Below are positions 42,807 through 51,766 of a stretch of 64,000 bases of DNA, in pieces; position 1 is the stretch's first letter, and every line of letters begins with the position of its first letter. The translations under genes and the position numbers were made by a program. This DNA comes from Ekhidna sp964289745 (GTDB taxonomy: Bacteria; Bacteroidota; Bacteroidia; Cytophagales; Cyclobacteriaceae). The DNA lies in contig CAXYMM010000001.1 in the NCBI GenBank assembly GCA_964289745.1, positions 1,550,001 through 1,614,000 on the forward strand, written 5' to 3'. Under the pieces are notes generated by a model. The model worked only from the letters and a program-made list of their open reading frames with translations, was not told the origin of the DNA and made no database searches.

Positions 42807-43271
42807 TTAAGACCGTTCTACTAAAAAAAGTGGCTGGTCATACTCAACTGGCTGAGCGTTTTCTACCAGTACTTTCACGATTTTACCCGACACTTCCGAT
42901 TCGATTTCGTTGAATAGCTTCATCGCCTCTATGATACACACAGAATCTCCTGGTTTTACGCTACTGCCTACTTCTACAAATGCTGGAGTTTCTGGATTGG
43001 CAGAGGTATAGAAAGTACCAATCATTGGTGATTTGATTTCCACCAAATTAGCATTACTGGGTGTGTCTCCTTTTTCTGGTGTCGCTGCTGGTTGTGCTGG
43101 TGCTGGAGAAGAAGCTAAAGGTGCAACTGCAGGCATGGCAGGGGTGGTGATTACTTGTCGCTCTGCACTTCTTTTGATGCTTACTTTAAAGTCGCCCGTT
43201 TCAATGTTCACTTCTTCTAAGCCCGACTCAGATAAAAAGTTGATGAGTTCTTGGATTTCTTTTGCCTTCAT
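42807..43271 (-). CDS. accB: Acetyl-CoA carboxylase, biotin carboxyl carrier protein
   Basis: AccB (154 aa) carries biotin between AccC and the carboxyltransferase. The biotinylated lysine is in VCIIEAMKLFNEIESE near residues 113-128, after an alanine-proline-rich linker (TPAMPAVAPLASSPAPAQPA) and an N-terminal helix MKAKEIQELINFLSESG. It lies 47 nt after efp and 10 nt before accC. Confidence 0.96.
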   Translation of the reverse strand: MKAKEIQELINFLSESGLEEVNIETGDFKVSIKRSAERQVITTPAMPAVAPLASSPAPAQPAATPEKGDTPSNANLVEIKSPMIGTFYTSANPETPAFVEVGSSVKPGDSVCIIEAMKLFNEIESEVSGKIVKVLVENAQPVEYDQPLFLVERS

Positions 43272-43318
43272 GGGTTTAAGTTGGTTAAGAATAGAATGAG
43301 AATCTAAGGTATAAAAAA

Positions 43319-43882
43319 TTATTTCACTCGCTCTACATAGGAGCCATCGATTGTGTTGATTTTGATAACTTCATCTTGTTCAATAAACATGGGTACCTGG
43401 ATGGTGGTTCCTGTTTCTAATATTGCGTTTTTGGTTGCATTAGTTGCGGTATTTCCTTTTACCCCTAGGTCTGCCTGCGTTACTTTCAGTATGACGTGCT
43501 GAGGGAGTTCACAGGCCAGAACCTTTTCTTCTTCTGCATGAAAGAGAATATTTACCTCCTGACCGTCTTTTAAGAACTTGGGTGCATTGATCTGATCTTC
43601 TTCTACGAATATTTGTTCGTATGTGATGGTGTCCATGAAATGATATCCGAGATCATCCTGATAAAGGTATTGGTAAGGTCTACGTTCTACTCGTGCAGTA
43701 GTGATTTTATGACCTGCCGAAAAGGTGTTGTCTATTACCTTCCCGTTGGTGATATTTTTAAGTTTAGTTCTAACAAATGCTGGACCTTTTCCAGGTTTCA
43801 CATGTTGAAATTCAATTACACTAAAAAGACCATGATTAAATTCGATGACCAATCCGTTTTTAATGTCTGCTGTGGTTGCCAT
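43319..43882 (-). CDS. efp: Elongation factor P
   Basis: EF-P (187 aa) relieves ribosome stalling at polyproline. Three beta-barrel domains fit the length. The loop that carries the modified residue in many bacteria reads FQHVKPGKGPAFVRTKLKN near residues 26-44, with lysine at the tip. Whether it is modified here is not known. It lies between fabH (9 nt before) and accB, the usual Bacteroidota order. Confidence 0.97.
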   Translation of the reverse strand: MATTADIKNGLVIEFNHGLFSVIEFQHVKPGKGPAFVRTKLKNITNGKVIDNTFSAGHKITTARVERRPYQYLYQDDLGYHFMDTITYEQIFVEEDQINAPKFLKDGQEVNILFHAEEEKVLACELPQHVILKVTQADLGVKGNTATNATKNAILETGTTIQVPMFIEQDEVIKINTIDGSYVERVK

Positions 43883-43891
43883 AAAATAATA

Positions 43892-44893
43892 TTATTGTAA
43901 GGGGTCATAGGCCCATTTTAGCCAGATAGCTCCCCAAGTGAAACCTCCACCGAAAGCTGCCAAAATGAGGTTATCTCCTTTTTTAAGAAGTTTTTCGTAA
44001 TCCCATAAACAGAGTGGAATAGTCCCACTTGTAGTGTTGCCATACTTTTCAATGTTGAGCATTACTTTTTCTGAGGTTATTCCCATTCGATTGGCCGTAG
44101 CATCGATGATTCTTTTATTGGCTTGATGCGGAACAAGCCACGCGACATCGTCACTTTGAAGATTATTTTGCTTCATAACGGTTGCCGCTACATCTGCCAT
44201 ATTTTTCACCGCAAACTTGAAGACCATTGAACCTTCCTGATATGCGTAATGTTCTCGATTTTTTATGGTTTCTTCTGAAGCAGGCTTTCGGCTTCCTCCA
44301 GCCTTCATATGAAGGTAAGGCTCTCCTGCTCCATCGGATTTCAGGATAGAGTCTTTTATGCCGAGATCTTCTTCTGTGGGCTCTAGCATTACAGCTCCAG
44401 CACCATCACCAAAAATGATACAGGTGGCTCTGTCTTTATAGTCGATAATGGAAGACATTTTGTCTCCACCCACTACGATTACCTTTTTGTACTTACCTGT
44501 TTCAACGTATTGTGCTCCAGTAACCAACCCATACAAAAAACCTGAGCATGCAGCATGCAGATCAAACCCAAAAGCATTTGAGGCTTCTACTTGAGTGCTT
44601 ATGACATTGGCTGTAGCAGGAAATACCATGTCCGGTGTGATCGTACAACAGATGATGAGGTCTATTTTCTCTGGGGCTGTATCTGTTTTTTTGAGTAACC
44701 CTTTAACTGCCTCAACAGCCATTACAGACATACCTTTATTTTCTCCTTTGAGGATTCTTCTTTCTTTGATGCCTGTTCGGGTTGTGATCCACTCGTCGGT
44801 GGTTTCGACCATTTTTTCTAGGTCTTTATTACTGAGGATGTCCTTTGGTACATAACCATGAACTCCAGTAATGGTCGCTTGGATTTTAGGCAT
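43892..44893 (-). CDS. fabH: Beta-ketoacyl-ACP synthase III
   Basis: FabH (333 aa) starts fatty-acid synthesis by condensing an acyl-CoA with malonyl-ACP. The catalytic cysteine is in LHAACSGFLYG near residues 113-123, the histidine in WLVPHQANKRIID near 250-262 and the asparagine in YGNTTSGTIPL near 287-297. Start MPKIQATITGVHGYVP is the usual N-terminus with the TGxGxYxP motif replaced by a close variant. It follows rpmF by 12 nt. Confidence 0.96.
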   Translation of the reverse strand: MPKIQATITGVHGYVPKDILSNKDLEKMVETTDEWITTRTGIKERRILKGENKGMSVMAVEAVKGLLKKTDTAPEKIDLIICCTITPDMVFPATANVISTQVEASNAFGFDLHAACSGFLYGLVTGAQYVETGKYKKVIVVGGDKMSSIIDYKDRATCIIFGDGAGAVMLEPTEEDLGIKDSILKSDGAGEPYLHMKAGGSRKPASEETIKNREHYAYQEGSMVFKFAVKNMADVAATVMKQNNLQSDDVAWLVPHQANKRIIDATANRMGITSEKVMLNIEKYGNTTSGTIPLCLWDYEKLLKKGDNLILAAFGGGFTWGAIWLKWAYDPLQ

Positions 44894-44905
44894 TTCTATG
44901 GAAGA

Positions 44906-45097
44906 TTAGGATAGAACCTCTTTTTCCATTACTACTTTGCCTTTGTAATATAGTTTGCCTTCATGCCAGAAGGCCTTGTGAGGGATATGTGCTTCGCCTG
45001 TTGTCGGGCAGATTACAAAATTTTTTGGAGTTGCCTTATAGTGTGTTCTCCTTTTGTCTCTTCTGGTTTTAGAAATTTTTCGCTTTGGATGTGCCAT
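44906..45097 (-). CDS. rpmF: 50S ribosomal protein L32 (zinc-free type)
   Basis: bL32 (63 aa) starts MAHPKRKISKTRRDKRRTHY, a strong family signature. The zinc cysteines are missing (only one Cys, in VICPTTGEAH), as usual in Bacteroidota. The gene lies between DUF177 (3 nt before) and fabH (12 nt after), the widely conserved link between ribosome and fatty-acid genes. Confidence 0.97.
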   Translation of the reverse strand: MAHPKRKISKTRRDKRRTHYKATPKNFVICPTTGEAHIPHKAFWHEGKLYYKGKVVMEKEVLS

Positions 45098-45100
45098 TTT

Positions 45101-45631
45101 CTATCGCTTGTAATTTTTGTTATTTAGCTGTTCGAGCGCTTTCCATCTTGGGTCTACGCTTTCTTCTTCTTTAGTTTCTTCTGACGAGTATATTACCTCA
45201 TCGCCCTCTGATTCATTTGTGAACTTCGGATGCAACTTTTTCATTGGGATTTCTAATGAGATCAATTCATAAAGGTTAGTATCAATTCTTATTTCTTGTT
45301 CTCCCTTAGGAATCACAAAAATATCTTCGCTAAGTTCTTTTTGTTCATCACCGTATTTGTAAATAATCTGCTTTTCTACCTCTATGCTATAATCAAACTT
45401 TTTCAGACTTCTATCACATTCTAACTCAATGACACCTTGGATATTATAGTCCAGCGTGATCATTGAGTCTGTTTTGTTCATTAAAATACTGCAAGTGCCT
45501 TTGCCCTTGTCTATGAGACTGCCTTCAAATTCGATGAAAAACCATTCATCGAATTCGAAATTAAACTCATGTGAGCCATTTTTTAGACCGAAAATTTCAA
45601 TTTTGTAAGCTTTCAATCTTTTCATTGGCAT
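45101..45631 (-). CDS. DUF177 (YceD-like) 23S rRNA accumulation protein
   Basis: The product (176 aa) belongs to the DUF177/YceD family, linked to 23S rRNA accumulation in other bacteria and found beside rpmF nearly everywhere. The centre holds the cysteine region QGVIELECDRSLKKFDYSI, and the end has the typical DPRWKALEQLNN pattern (about residues 158-169). ATG 45631 is used, but MKRLKAYKIEI starting two codons later is equally possible. It is the first gene of the rpmF-fabH-efp-acc run, 76 nt after pdxA. Confidence 0.9.
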   Translation of the reverse strand: MPMKRLKAYKIEIFGLKNGSHEFNFEFDEWFFIEFEGSLIDKGKGTCSILMNKTDSMITLDYNIQGVIELECDRSLKKFDYSIEVEKQIIYKYGDEQKELSEDIFVIPKGEQEIRIDTNLYELISLEIPMKKLHPKFTNESEGDEVIYSSEETKEEESVDPRWKALEQLNNKNYKR

Positions 45632-45707
45632 ACACCTCTCAATAAAGAAGCACGAAGTTAAATAGAATGGATGATCTAGAAAAGAATAGGAATGGATTAT
45701 TCTTTTG

Positions 45708-46733
45708 TTAGATTTTATTTTCGATCTGGCTACTTACAATATTAAAGGCAAGGTACAAAGCGTTGCGAAAAGAAGCGGGGCTGGCCTCGTTTTTTCCAGC
45801 AATTCCGAAAGCGGTTCCATGATCGGGGGAAGTACGAATAAACGGCAATCCAGCAGTATAATTAACCCCATCGTCAAAAGCCATCAATTTAAACGGGATA
45901 AGTCCTTGGTCATGATACATAGCTAGGATTCCGTCAAACTGCTTGAATGTACCCTGCCCGAAAAACCCATCAGAAGGGAAAGGTCCCATTACGATATGGT
46001 GTTGTTTTTTCATTTCTTTAATGGAGGGTTCAATAATCTCCTTTTCCTCCTGTCCGAGCAGTCCATTTTCACCAGCATGTGGATTAAGTCCCATTACAGC
46101 CACCTTGGGTTTTTTAATACTGAAATCCTCCTGAAGTGATTTTATCATTTTAAGAAGCTTAGTCTGAAGAAGTTTTTTTGTAATTTTTTCGTGGACTTCT
46201 TTAAGCGGAATGTGTCCGGTGACCACACCAATTCTTAGGGAATCGCTAATCAAAAACATCAAACTTTCTTCCTCGCCCGCTTCTTCAGTCAAGTATTCGG
46301 TATGACCTCGAAATTGGAATTCGTTAGATTGAACCAAATCCTTGCTCAAGGGGGCAGTAGTCAAGGCATCTATTTTTCCTTCTTTAACATCTTTAACAGC
46401 CGCTTTTAATGACTTTAATGCGTAAGTTCCCCCAGTTTCGCTTGCTTTACCTGGTGTAATATTTACGGCTTCATTCCAGACATTTAAGATATTTACGTTA
46501 TTATGTTTTAACTCCTTTAAAGAGTTGATTTGCTTAAAGTAGAAGTTCTTCAATTCCAGATTTTTACGATAAAACGAAAAGACTTTAGCCGATCCATAGA
46601 CTACTGGAGTAAATTGTTTTAGAATTTTAGGATTATCTAAAGCCTTGATAATTACTTCTGGACCGATGCCATTTATATCGCCGATGGAAATCCCAATTAT
46701 TGGTTTGTTTTTTTTGTCTGTTGTGTTTACCAT
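45708..46733 (-). CDS. pdxA: 4-hydroxythreonine-4-phosphate dehydrogenase
   Basis: PdxA (341 aa) oxidises 4-phosphohydroxy-L-threonine in pyridoxal phosphate synthesis. It opens PIIGISIGDINGIGPEVIIKAL near residues 14-35, holds the metal histidines in FRGHTEYL and LNPHAGENGLLG, and ends with DHGTAFGIAGKNEASPASF. The length is that of the family. It is divergent from rsmA and upstream of DUF177 on the same strand. Confidence 0.95.
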   Translation of the reverse strand: MVNTTDKKNKPIIGISIGDINGIGPEVIIKALDNPKILKQFTPVVYGSAKVFSFYRKNLELKNFYFKQINSLKELKHNNVNILNVWNEAVNITPGKASETGGTYALKSLKAAVKDVKEGKIDALTTAPLSKDLVQSNEFQFRGHTEYLTEEAGEEESLMFLISDSLRIGVVTGHIPLKEVHEKITKKLLQTKLLKMIKSLQEDFSIKKPKVAVMGLNPHAGENGLLGQEEKEIIEPSIKEMKKQHHIVMGPFPSDGFFGQGTFKQFDGILAMYHDQGLIPFKLMAFDDGVNYTAGLPFIRTSPDHGTAFGIAGKNEASPASFRNALYLAFNIVSSQIENKI

Positions 46734-46777
46734 TCAAAATGAATTTAGCGATTTAGAATTTTGTATTTCATAATAAA

Positions 46778-47533
46778 TTGGCAAGAGTAAAACCAAAAAA
46801 ACATTTAGGGCAACATTTTCTCAAAGATGAGCATATCGCTAAGAAAATAGTGGATGCGCTCCGTGCTGATAAGGACAAAAATGTGATTGAGATAGGGCCA
46901 GGCATGGGTGTTTTAACAAAACATTTACTTGAAAGATTCGATCAATTTAGTGCACTTGATGTTGATGAGGAGTCGATTTCGTTTTTAAAAGATAGATATC
47001 CAGAAGAAAGTCTTGGTTTTCGACTCGAAAACTATCTCACTTTTGAGGTCGAAAAAGAAGTTGCCATAGTTGGAAATTTCCCATATAATATTTCTTCTCA
47101 ACTTTTCTTTAAAATTTGGGATGATCGCGACAAGGTAGATGAAGTAGTATGCATGATTCAAAAAGAAGTAGCGGATCGCATTTATTCAAAAAAAGGAAGC
47201 AAGACGTATGGTATTTTGAGTGTATTGCTTCAAGCTTTCTATGATATAGAATATCTTTTTCAGGTTCCTCCAGATGTTTTTGATCCACCGCCTAAAGTGC
47301 AATCGGCTGTAATAAGACTCACTAGAAATAAAATCGATGCACTAGATTGTGATGAGCAGGACTTTAAAAAGGTAGTAAAGGCAGGGTTTGGTAAGCGAAG
47401 AAAAACCTTACGAAACGCACTTAAGGAACTAAATTTGCCAAGCTTAGGAAAAGTAGAAAATTTGTTGGGCTTAAGAGCTGAGCAACTCTCTGTAGACGAT
47501 TTCATAGAACTGACCAACAAAGCATTGAGCTGA
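46778..47533 (+). CDS. rsmA: 16S rRNA dimethyladenosine transferase (KsgA)
   Basis: RsmA (251 aa) dimethylates two adjacent adenines in helix 45 of 16S rRNA. The SAM motif is VIEIGPGMGVLTKHLLE near residues 35-51 and the target-base motif NFPYNISSQLFF near 104-115. It starts with TTG at 46778 (reads MARVKPKKHLGQHFLKD, the family N-terminus), no ATG being suitable. Its TGA overlaps the mgtE ATG by one base. Confidence 0.95.
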   Translation: MARVKPKKHLGQHFLKDEHIAKKIVDALRADKDKNVIEIGPGMGVLTKHLLERFDQFSALDVDEESISFLKDRYPEESLGFRLENYLTFEVEKEVAIVGNFPYNISSQLFFKIWDDRDKVDEVVCMIQKEVADRIYSKKGSKTYGILSVLLQAFYDIEYLFQVPPDVFDPPPKVQSAVIRLTRNKIDALDCDEQDFKKVVKAGFGKRRKTLRNALKELNLPSLGKVENLLGLRAEQLSVDDFIELTNKALS

Positions 47534-48897
47534 TGGAACAACTTGCAAAGTTTGAATTATCCGTAGAATTTAAAGAACGTTTTCAGCGGGCACTAGATGA
47601 ACGAGACGAAACATTTGTCACTTCCGCTCTAAAAGAAGTAAATCCTGCAGACATTACGGCGTTACTATACGAATTTGACTCAGAAGAGTGCAAATATGTT
47701 TTTGATTTACTTCCACCCGAAGTAGGGGCAAAGATTCTGGAGGATCTTGAGGCGGACGTAAGAAAGGATTTCATTCAACAGTTTAATGCGGAAGAGTTAG
47801 CCTCCTTTATCCAATTAATGGACTCGGATGATGGTACAGATATTCTCTATGAAATGGCTGTAAAGAATCGAAATGAGGTAATCAGGCAAATTGACGATGA
47901 GGAGAAAGCTGCAAACCTTATGGAGTTACTCGAGTATGATGAGGACGTGGCAGGCGGGTTAATGGCGAAGGAACTTATTAAGGCTAATCTAAATTGGAAC
48001 ATATTACAATGCATCGAGGAGATTAGAATTCAGGCGGAGAATGTTGCGAAGATTTATTCAGTCTATGTAGTAGACGATCAGGATAACCTGATAGGTAAAG
48101 TGGGAGTAAAGCAACTCATTCTTACCAAATCGACTGCAAAGGTGGACGATATCTTTGACGATACTTTAGTTTCAGTAGAAACCTCCACCCCAGAGGAAGA
48201 AGTGGTAGACCTGATGCAGAAATACGATTTAGAAGTCATTCCAGTTGTAAATGCAAGGGGTAAGTTGGTCGGGAGAATTACTATTGATGATATTGTTGAC
48301 GTAATTAGAGAATCTGCAGAAGAAGAAATACAGCTAATGACTGGGGTTAGCGCAGACGTGGAAGAAGATGATTCTGTTTGGAAGATTTCAAAGTCTCGTT
48401 TACCTTGGCTCATTATCGGAGTGGCTGGTGGTTTGGTGGGTGCGCAGTTCATGGGCTATTTCAAAGAAGACATCATCATTGTACCTGCATTAGCATTTTT
48501 TATCCCGCTTATTACGGCTTCAGGTGGCAATGTGGGCATTCAATCGTCGGCTATCGTGGTGCAAAGCTTGGCAACTCCCAATGTTTTCGCAGATAGCATG
48601 TTAAAGCGATTAGTTAAGGTATTTCTAGTAGCAATGGTAAATGGAGCAATCTTGTCGATAATGGTTTTCGGTTCTATTATTATCGTAATGAAAGACCAGC
48701 CTTTGGCAGCTACGGTATCCATTGCCCTCTTTTCAGTTGTTTTGTTGGCCTCGTTTATGGGTACGATTACTCCTTTGATTTTGAACCGACTTGGCATAAA
48801 TCCTGCTTTAGCATCGGGTCCATTTATTACTACAACAAACGACTTATTGGGTTTGGCTGTCTACTTACTTACTGCGCATTTACTTTTTAATTTATGA
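47533..48897 (+). CDS. mgtE: Magnesium transporter MgtE
   Basis: MgtE (454 aa) is a dimeric Mg2+ channel of the inner membrane. The N domain fills about residues 1-135; two CBS domains follow (about 135-265, with VVDDQDNLIGKVGVKQLIL and VVNARGKLVGRITIDDIVD), then five transmembrane helices from about 285, containing PLITASGGNVGIQSSAIVVQ, the conserved pore region. It overlaps rsmA by one base and the next gene by 4 nt (ATGA). Confidence 0.95.
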   Translation: MEQLAKFELSVEFKERFQRALDERDETFVTSALKEVNPADITALLYEFDSEECKYVFDLLPPEVGAKILEDLEADVRKDFIQQFNAEELASFIQLMDSDDGTDILYEMAVKNRNEVIRQIDDEEKAANLMELLEYDEDVAGGLMAKELIKANLNWNILQCIEEIRIQAENVAKIYSVYVVDDQDNLIGKVGVKQLILTKSTAKVDDIFDDTLVSVETSTPEEEVVDLMQKYDLEVIPVVNARGKLVGRITIDDIVDVIRESAEEEIQLMTGVSADVEEDDSVWKISKSRLPWLIIGVAGGLVGAQFMGYFKEDIIIVPALAFFIPLITASGGNVGIQSSAIVVQSLATPNVFADSMLKRLVKVFLVAMVNGAILSIMVFGSIIIVMKDQPLAATVSIALFSVVLLASFMGTITPLILNRLGINPALASGPFITTTNDLLGLAVYLLTAHLLFNL

Positions 48898-49844
48898 CTT
48901 TAAAAGGAAAAGTTCTCATCGTAGATGAAATGCATGAAAGCATCCTGCCAATGTTTCGAGTAGAAGGGTTTGAGCCTGTTTACCTTCCTATGATCAACAG
49001 AAATGACATTCTTGCTATCGTTCATGAGTTTACCGGATTGGTGATTAGAAGCAAAACCAAAGTGGATAAGGAATTAATAGATGCAGCCACACATTTACGA
49101 TTTGTGGCAAGGGCCGGAGCTGGTATTGATAAATTAAATGAGACATACCTCAAGGAAAAGAAAATAGCGATAGTCAATGCACCTGAGGGCAATAGAGATG
49201 CTTTGGCTGAACATACGCTTGGAATGTTGCTGAGCCTTTTACACCGTCTTCATTTTTCATATGACCAGATAAGAAAAGGAATCTGGGATCGAGAGGGAAA
49301 CCGGGGAATAGAATTGAAAGGAAAAGTAGTGGGTGTCTATGGAGTTGGTTTCATGGGGATGGCCTTTTCATCAAAATTGAAAAACCTTGAATGCGAAGTC
49401 TTGGGCTATGATAAATACAGGACTCAATTTTCAAATGACTCCATCGAGGAAGTTTCACTAGAAGAATTTCAAAAGAGAGTAGAAATTTTAAGTATTCATA
49501 TTCCTCTCACGCAAGAGACAACCTATTTATTCGACCAATCTTATTTTGAGCTTTTCAGCAACCTAAAGGTGGTAATTAACACCTCGAGAGGAAAGGTATT
49601 GAAGATGAAGGACTTGCTTAAATTGTTAGATCAGAAAAGGTTTTTAGGTGCGGCATTGGACGTCTTAGAGAATGAAAAACCAGAAACCTACACACAAGAG
49701 GAGAAGGATCAGCTTTTAAGGCTTACAGAACACCCTAATATACTCATAACCCCACACATAGGGGGGTGGACCTACGAGTCGTACGAGCGGATTAATACGA
49801 TCCTTATTGAGAAATTGAAAAAATCATTTCGACTTCGATTTTGA
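48894..49844 (+). CDS. D-2-hydroxyacid dehydrogenase
   Basis: The product (316 aa) is an NAD(P)-dependent D-isomer-specific 2-hydroxyacid dehydrogenase, like phosphoglycerate or glyoxylate/hydroxypyruvate reductases. The Rossmann motif is VGVYGVGFMGMAF near residues 143-155, catalytic arginine in NTSRGKV, glutamate in LENEKPET and histidine in TPHIGGWT near 289-296. No serine-feedback ACT domain follows, so a SerA role is possible but not shown. The 4-nt overlap with mgtE suggests cotranscription. Confidence 0.9.
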   Translation: MTLKGKVLIVDEMHESILPMFRVEGFEPVYLPMINRNDILAIVHEFTGLVIRSKTKVDKELIDAATHLRFVARAGAGIDKLNETYLKEKKIAIVNAPEGNRDALAEHTLGMLLSLLHRLHFSYDQIRKGIWDREGNRGIELKGKVVGVYGVGFMGMAFSSKLKNLECEVLGYDKYRTQFSNDSIEEVSLEEFQKRVEILSIHIPLTQETTYLFDQSYFELFSNLKVVINTSRGKVLKMKDLLKLLDQKRFLGAALDVLENEKPETYTQEEKDQLLRLTEHPNILITPHIGGWTYESYERINTILIEKLKKSFRLRF

Positions 49845-49872
49845 GCAAAAACTTCAAATATTTGTATATTTG
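49841..49872 (+). promoter_or_regulatory. Promoter upstream of the greA leader terminator
   Basis: TTG at 49841-49843 (inside TTTTG, overlapping the end of the dehydrogenase gene) is followed after 21 nt by TATATTTG at 49865-49872, an exact TAnnTTTG box. Transcription would start near 49879 and meet the hairpin at 49894-49923 about 15 nt later. Confidence 0.6.
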
Positions 49873-49893
49873 TTTTGTGATTCAAAATAAAAA

Positions 49894-49923
49894 AGCGGCT
49901 TCAATAGAGGCCGTTCTTTTTTT
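49894..49923 (+). terminator. Intrinsic terminator inside the greA leader
   Basis: AGCGGCTTC (49894-49902) pairs with GAGGCCGTT (49907-49915) over AATA: nine pairs, two of them G-U, followed by C and seven T (49917-49923). It ends the upstream operon but also lies between the promoter at 49841-49872 and greA, whose ATG is only 21 nt later. No further promoter fits in those 21 nt, so greA appears to depend on read-through. Confidence 0.75.
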
Positions 49924-49944
49924 GTTTAAGGGAGCATAGAAAAT

Positions 49945-50415
49945 ATGGCAGTAAATTATTATTCAAAGGAAGGTCTTCAGAAATTGAAAGATGAATTGGC
50001 AGAATTGAAGACCAAAGGAAGAGCTAATATGGCGAAGCAAATTGCAGAAGCAAGAGACAAAGGGGATTTGAGTGAAAATGCTGAGTACGATGCGGCCAAA
50101 GAGGCGCAAGGCTTGTTAGAACTGAAAATATCCAAGCTTGAGACAGTAGTAGGAAACGCCAGAGTGATCGATGAATCTTCGTTAGATACATCAAAAGTGT
50201 CTATCTTTTCTACCGTAAAAATAAAGAACAAGAAAAATGGAATGGAGGTCAAATATCAACTTGTGGCAGAGGAGGAGGCGGATCTTAAAAGTGGTAAAAT
50301 TTCAGTCCAGTCACCTATTGGGAAAGGGCTGTTAGGGAAAAAAAAAGGAGAAGTAGCGACCATTAAGGTACCAGCGGGGGATATGGAGTTTGAAGTAGTA
50401 GACATTACAATTTAA
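49945..50415 (+). CDS. greA: Transcription elongation factor GreA
   Basis: GreA (156 aa) rescues backtracked RNA polymerase. The N-terminal coiled coil runs to about residue 75 with the acidic tip ARDKGDLSENAEYDAAKEAQ near 32-51, which stimulates RNA cleavage, and the C-terminal FKBP-like domain ends IKVPAGDMEFEVVDI. The start codon is preceded by an intrinsic terminator, not by a fresh promoter. Its stop overlaps the HIT gene by one base. Confidence 0.97.
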   Translation: MAVNYYSKEGLQKLKDELAELKTKGRANMAKQIAEARDKGDLSENAEYDAAKEAQGLLELKISKLETVVGNARVIDESSLDTSKVSIFSTVKIKNKKNGMEVKYQLVAEEEADLKSGKISVQSPIGKGLLGKKKGEVATIKVPAGDMEFEVVDITI

Positions 50416-50810
50416 TGACCACGATATTTAGCAAGATAGTTGAGCGAGAAATTCCTGCACACATTGTTGCAGAAGACGAGCAATATTTTGCTTTTTTAGA
50501 TATCAATCCCCTTAAAAAAGGGCATACACTAGTGATTCCGAAAAAAGAAGTTGACTATGTATTTGATTTAGATCATCAGACATTAACAGGTCTTTTTTCC
50601 TTTTCTAAGCGAGTAGCAAAAGCCATGGAGGTAGCCATTGAATGTAGCCGGATAGGTGTTACAGTAATAGGTCTGGAGATTCCACATGCACATGTTCACC
50701 TTATTCCAATAGATGAAGTTGGAGACATGAACTTCTCCAATATGAAGCTATCCTTTTCTAAAGAAGAGATGGATAGCATAGCTTTCAAAATTGAGAAAGC
50801 GTTTAAGTAG
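50415..50810 (+). CDS. HIT family protein
   Basis: The 131-aa product is a histidine-triad nucleotide-binding protein (HIT/HINT type, nucleoside phosphoramidase or related hydrolase). The triad is in HAHVHLIPID near residues 92-101, after MTTIFSKIVEREIPAHIVAED and GHTLVIPKKEVDY. It overlaps greA by one base, so the two are cotranscribed, and converges with ruvC with a 1-nt gap. Confidence 0.94.
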   Translation: MTTIFSKIVEREIPAHIVAEDEQYFAFLDINPLKKGHTLVIPKKEVDYVFDLDHQTLTGLFSFSKRVAKAMEVAIECSRIGVTVIGLEIPHAHVHLIPIDEVGDMNFSNMKLSFSKEEMDSIAFKIEKAFK

Positions 50811-50811
50811 T

Positions 50812-51369
50812 TTATTTTACACGTTTTGGATTTTCAGAGATAAAAGCTTTCCAACTATTGCCTCCCTTAATTGTAGCATCACCAAGTCTGCTCGAGAAGT
50901 GATGACAAATGGCAACGGCCAACGCATCTGTTGCGTCCAGCAGTTTTGGGGCATCTTCAAATTTGAGTAAAGTTTGGATCATGGAAGCTACTTGTTCTTT
51001 CGATGCATTTCCATTTCCGGTTACGGACTGTTTTACTTTTTTGGGAGCATACTCATTAATGGGTATTTCTTTGTTCAAAGCAGCGGCCATTGCCACTCCC
51101 TGAGCTCTCCCCAATTTAAGCATAGATTGGACGTTTTTACCATAAAATGGTGCCTCAAGTGCTACTTCATCTGGAAGGTATTCAGTAATTAATTCAGAAA
51201 TTCGATCATAGATTTTTTTGAGTTTGATTTCATGGTTCTGGAATTTACTTAAATGGATCACCCCAAATTGTATCAAACTAATTTTTGATACCTGAACATT
51301 TATCAGACCATAACCCATTACGTTGGTGCCAGGATCAATTCCCAAGATCACTTTTTCTTTATTCGCCAC
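50812..51369 (-). CDS. ruvC: Holliday junction resolvase RuvC
   Basis: RuvC (185 aa) is the endonuclease that resolves Holliday junctions after RuvAB branch migration. The four acidic residues of the RNase H-like site are visible in LGIDPGTNVMGYG (near residue 10), VALEAPFYGKN (near 69), and the LDATDALAVAICHH segment (near 144-151). The length matches the family. It is convergent with the HIT gene, and divergent from the decayed glycan genes that follow on the + strand. Confidence 0.95.
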   Translation of the reverse strand: MANKEKVILGIDPGTNVMGYGLINVQVSKISLIQFGVIHLSKFQNHEIKLKKIYDRISELITEYLPDEVALEAPFYGKNVQSMLKLGRAQGVAMAAALNKEIPINEYAPKKVKQSVTGNGNASKEQVASMIQTLLKFEDAPKLLDATDALAVAICHHFSSRLGDATIKGGNSWKAFISENPKRVK

Positions 51370-51377
51370 AGACGCAA

Positions 51378-51757
51378 ATTAAAAACATCAATTCGAATAA
51401 AAAATCTACCTTTCTTCTTCTGCTAAAAGTGTGTTTTCTATTAGCCTCTTTCCTCTATTTTGGAAGTCAGCTCACTGAAAAAACAGAAAAACTTATTACT
51501 ACTCAAGTTTCTAAAGGTTTTGTTTTATTAAAACTCTTCTCACCTGACTTACCTCCCTTCATAATTGTCGCAGGCATAGGCTGGGTTTTCTTTTCAAGTC
51601 AATAAATCCCTCTTTTCTTGGTGGGATAGGAGAAGCATTCAGGCTATTCTTCTTTGCTAAGGTAGTGGATGCTATATCAATTCTGCTATTGTCCATATTT
51701 ATCATATGGATTATCAATACACTTATCTCAAGTGTTTTGGACTTATTGACTCTTTGA
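51378..51757 (+). pseudogene. Flippase-like (lysylphosphatidylglycerol synthase TM region) pseudogene
   Basis: Two pieces of one membrane protein are joined out of frame. The first (about 51378-51605) reads STFLLLLKVCFLLASFLYFG and later LLKLFSPDLPPFIIVAGIGW, like the first helices of the family. The second, in another frame, reads NPSFLGGIGEAFRLFFFAKV then FIIWIINTLISSVLDLLTL to a stop at 51757, like the last helices (GGIGExxxR..., then LIWLINLxLP). About 200 residues between them are missing. There is no intact ATG start. Identification by recall of the family pattern. Confidence 0.6.
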
Positions 51758-51766
51758 GATTCTCAG

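Noticed and set aside
51285..51605. 106-codon frame starting inside ruvC antisense
   Set aside because: The first third is a shadow of ruvC. The rest is the first piece of the flippase-like pseudogene, so it is not a gene in its own right.
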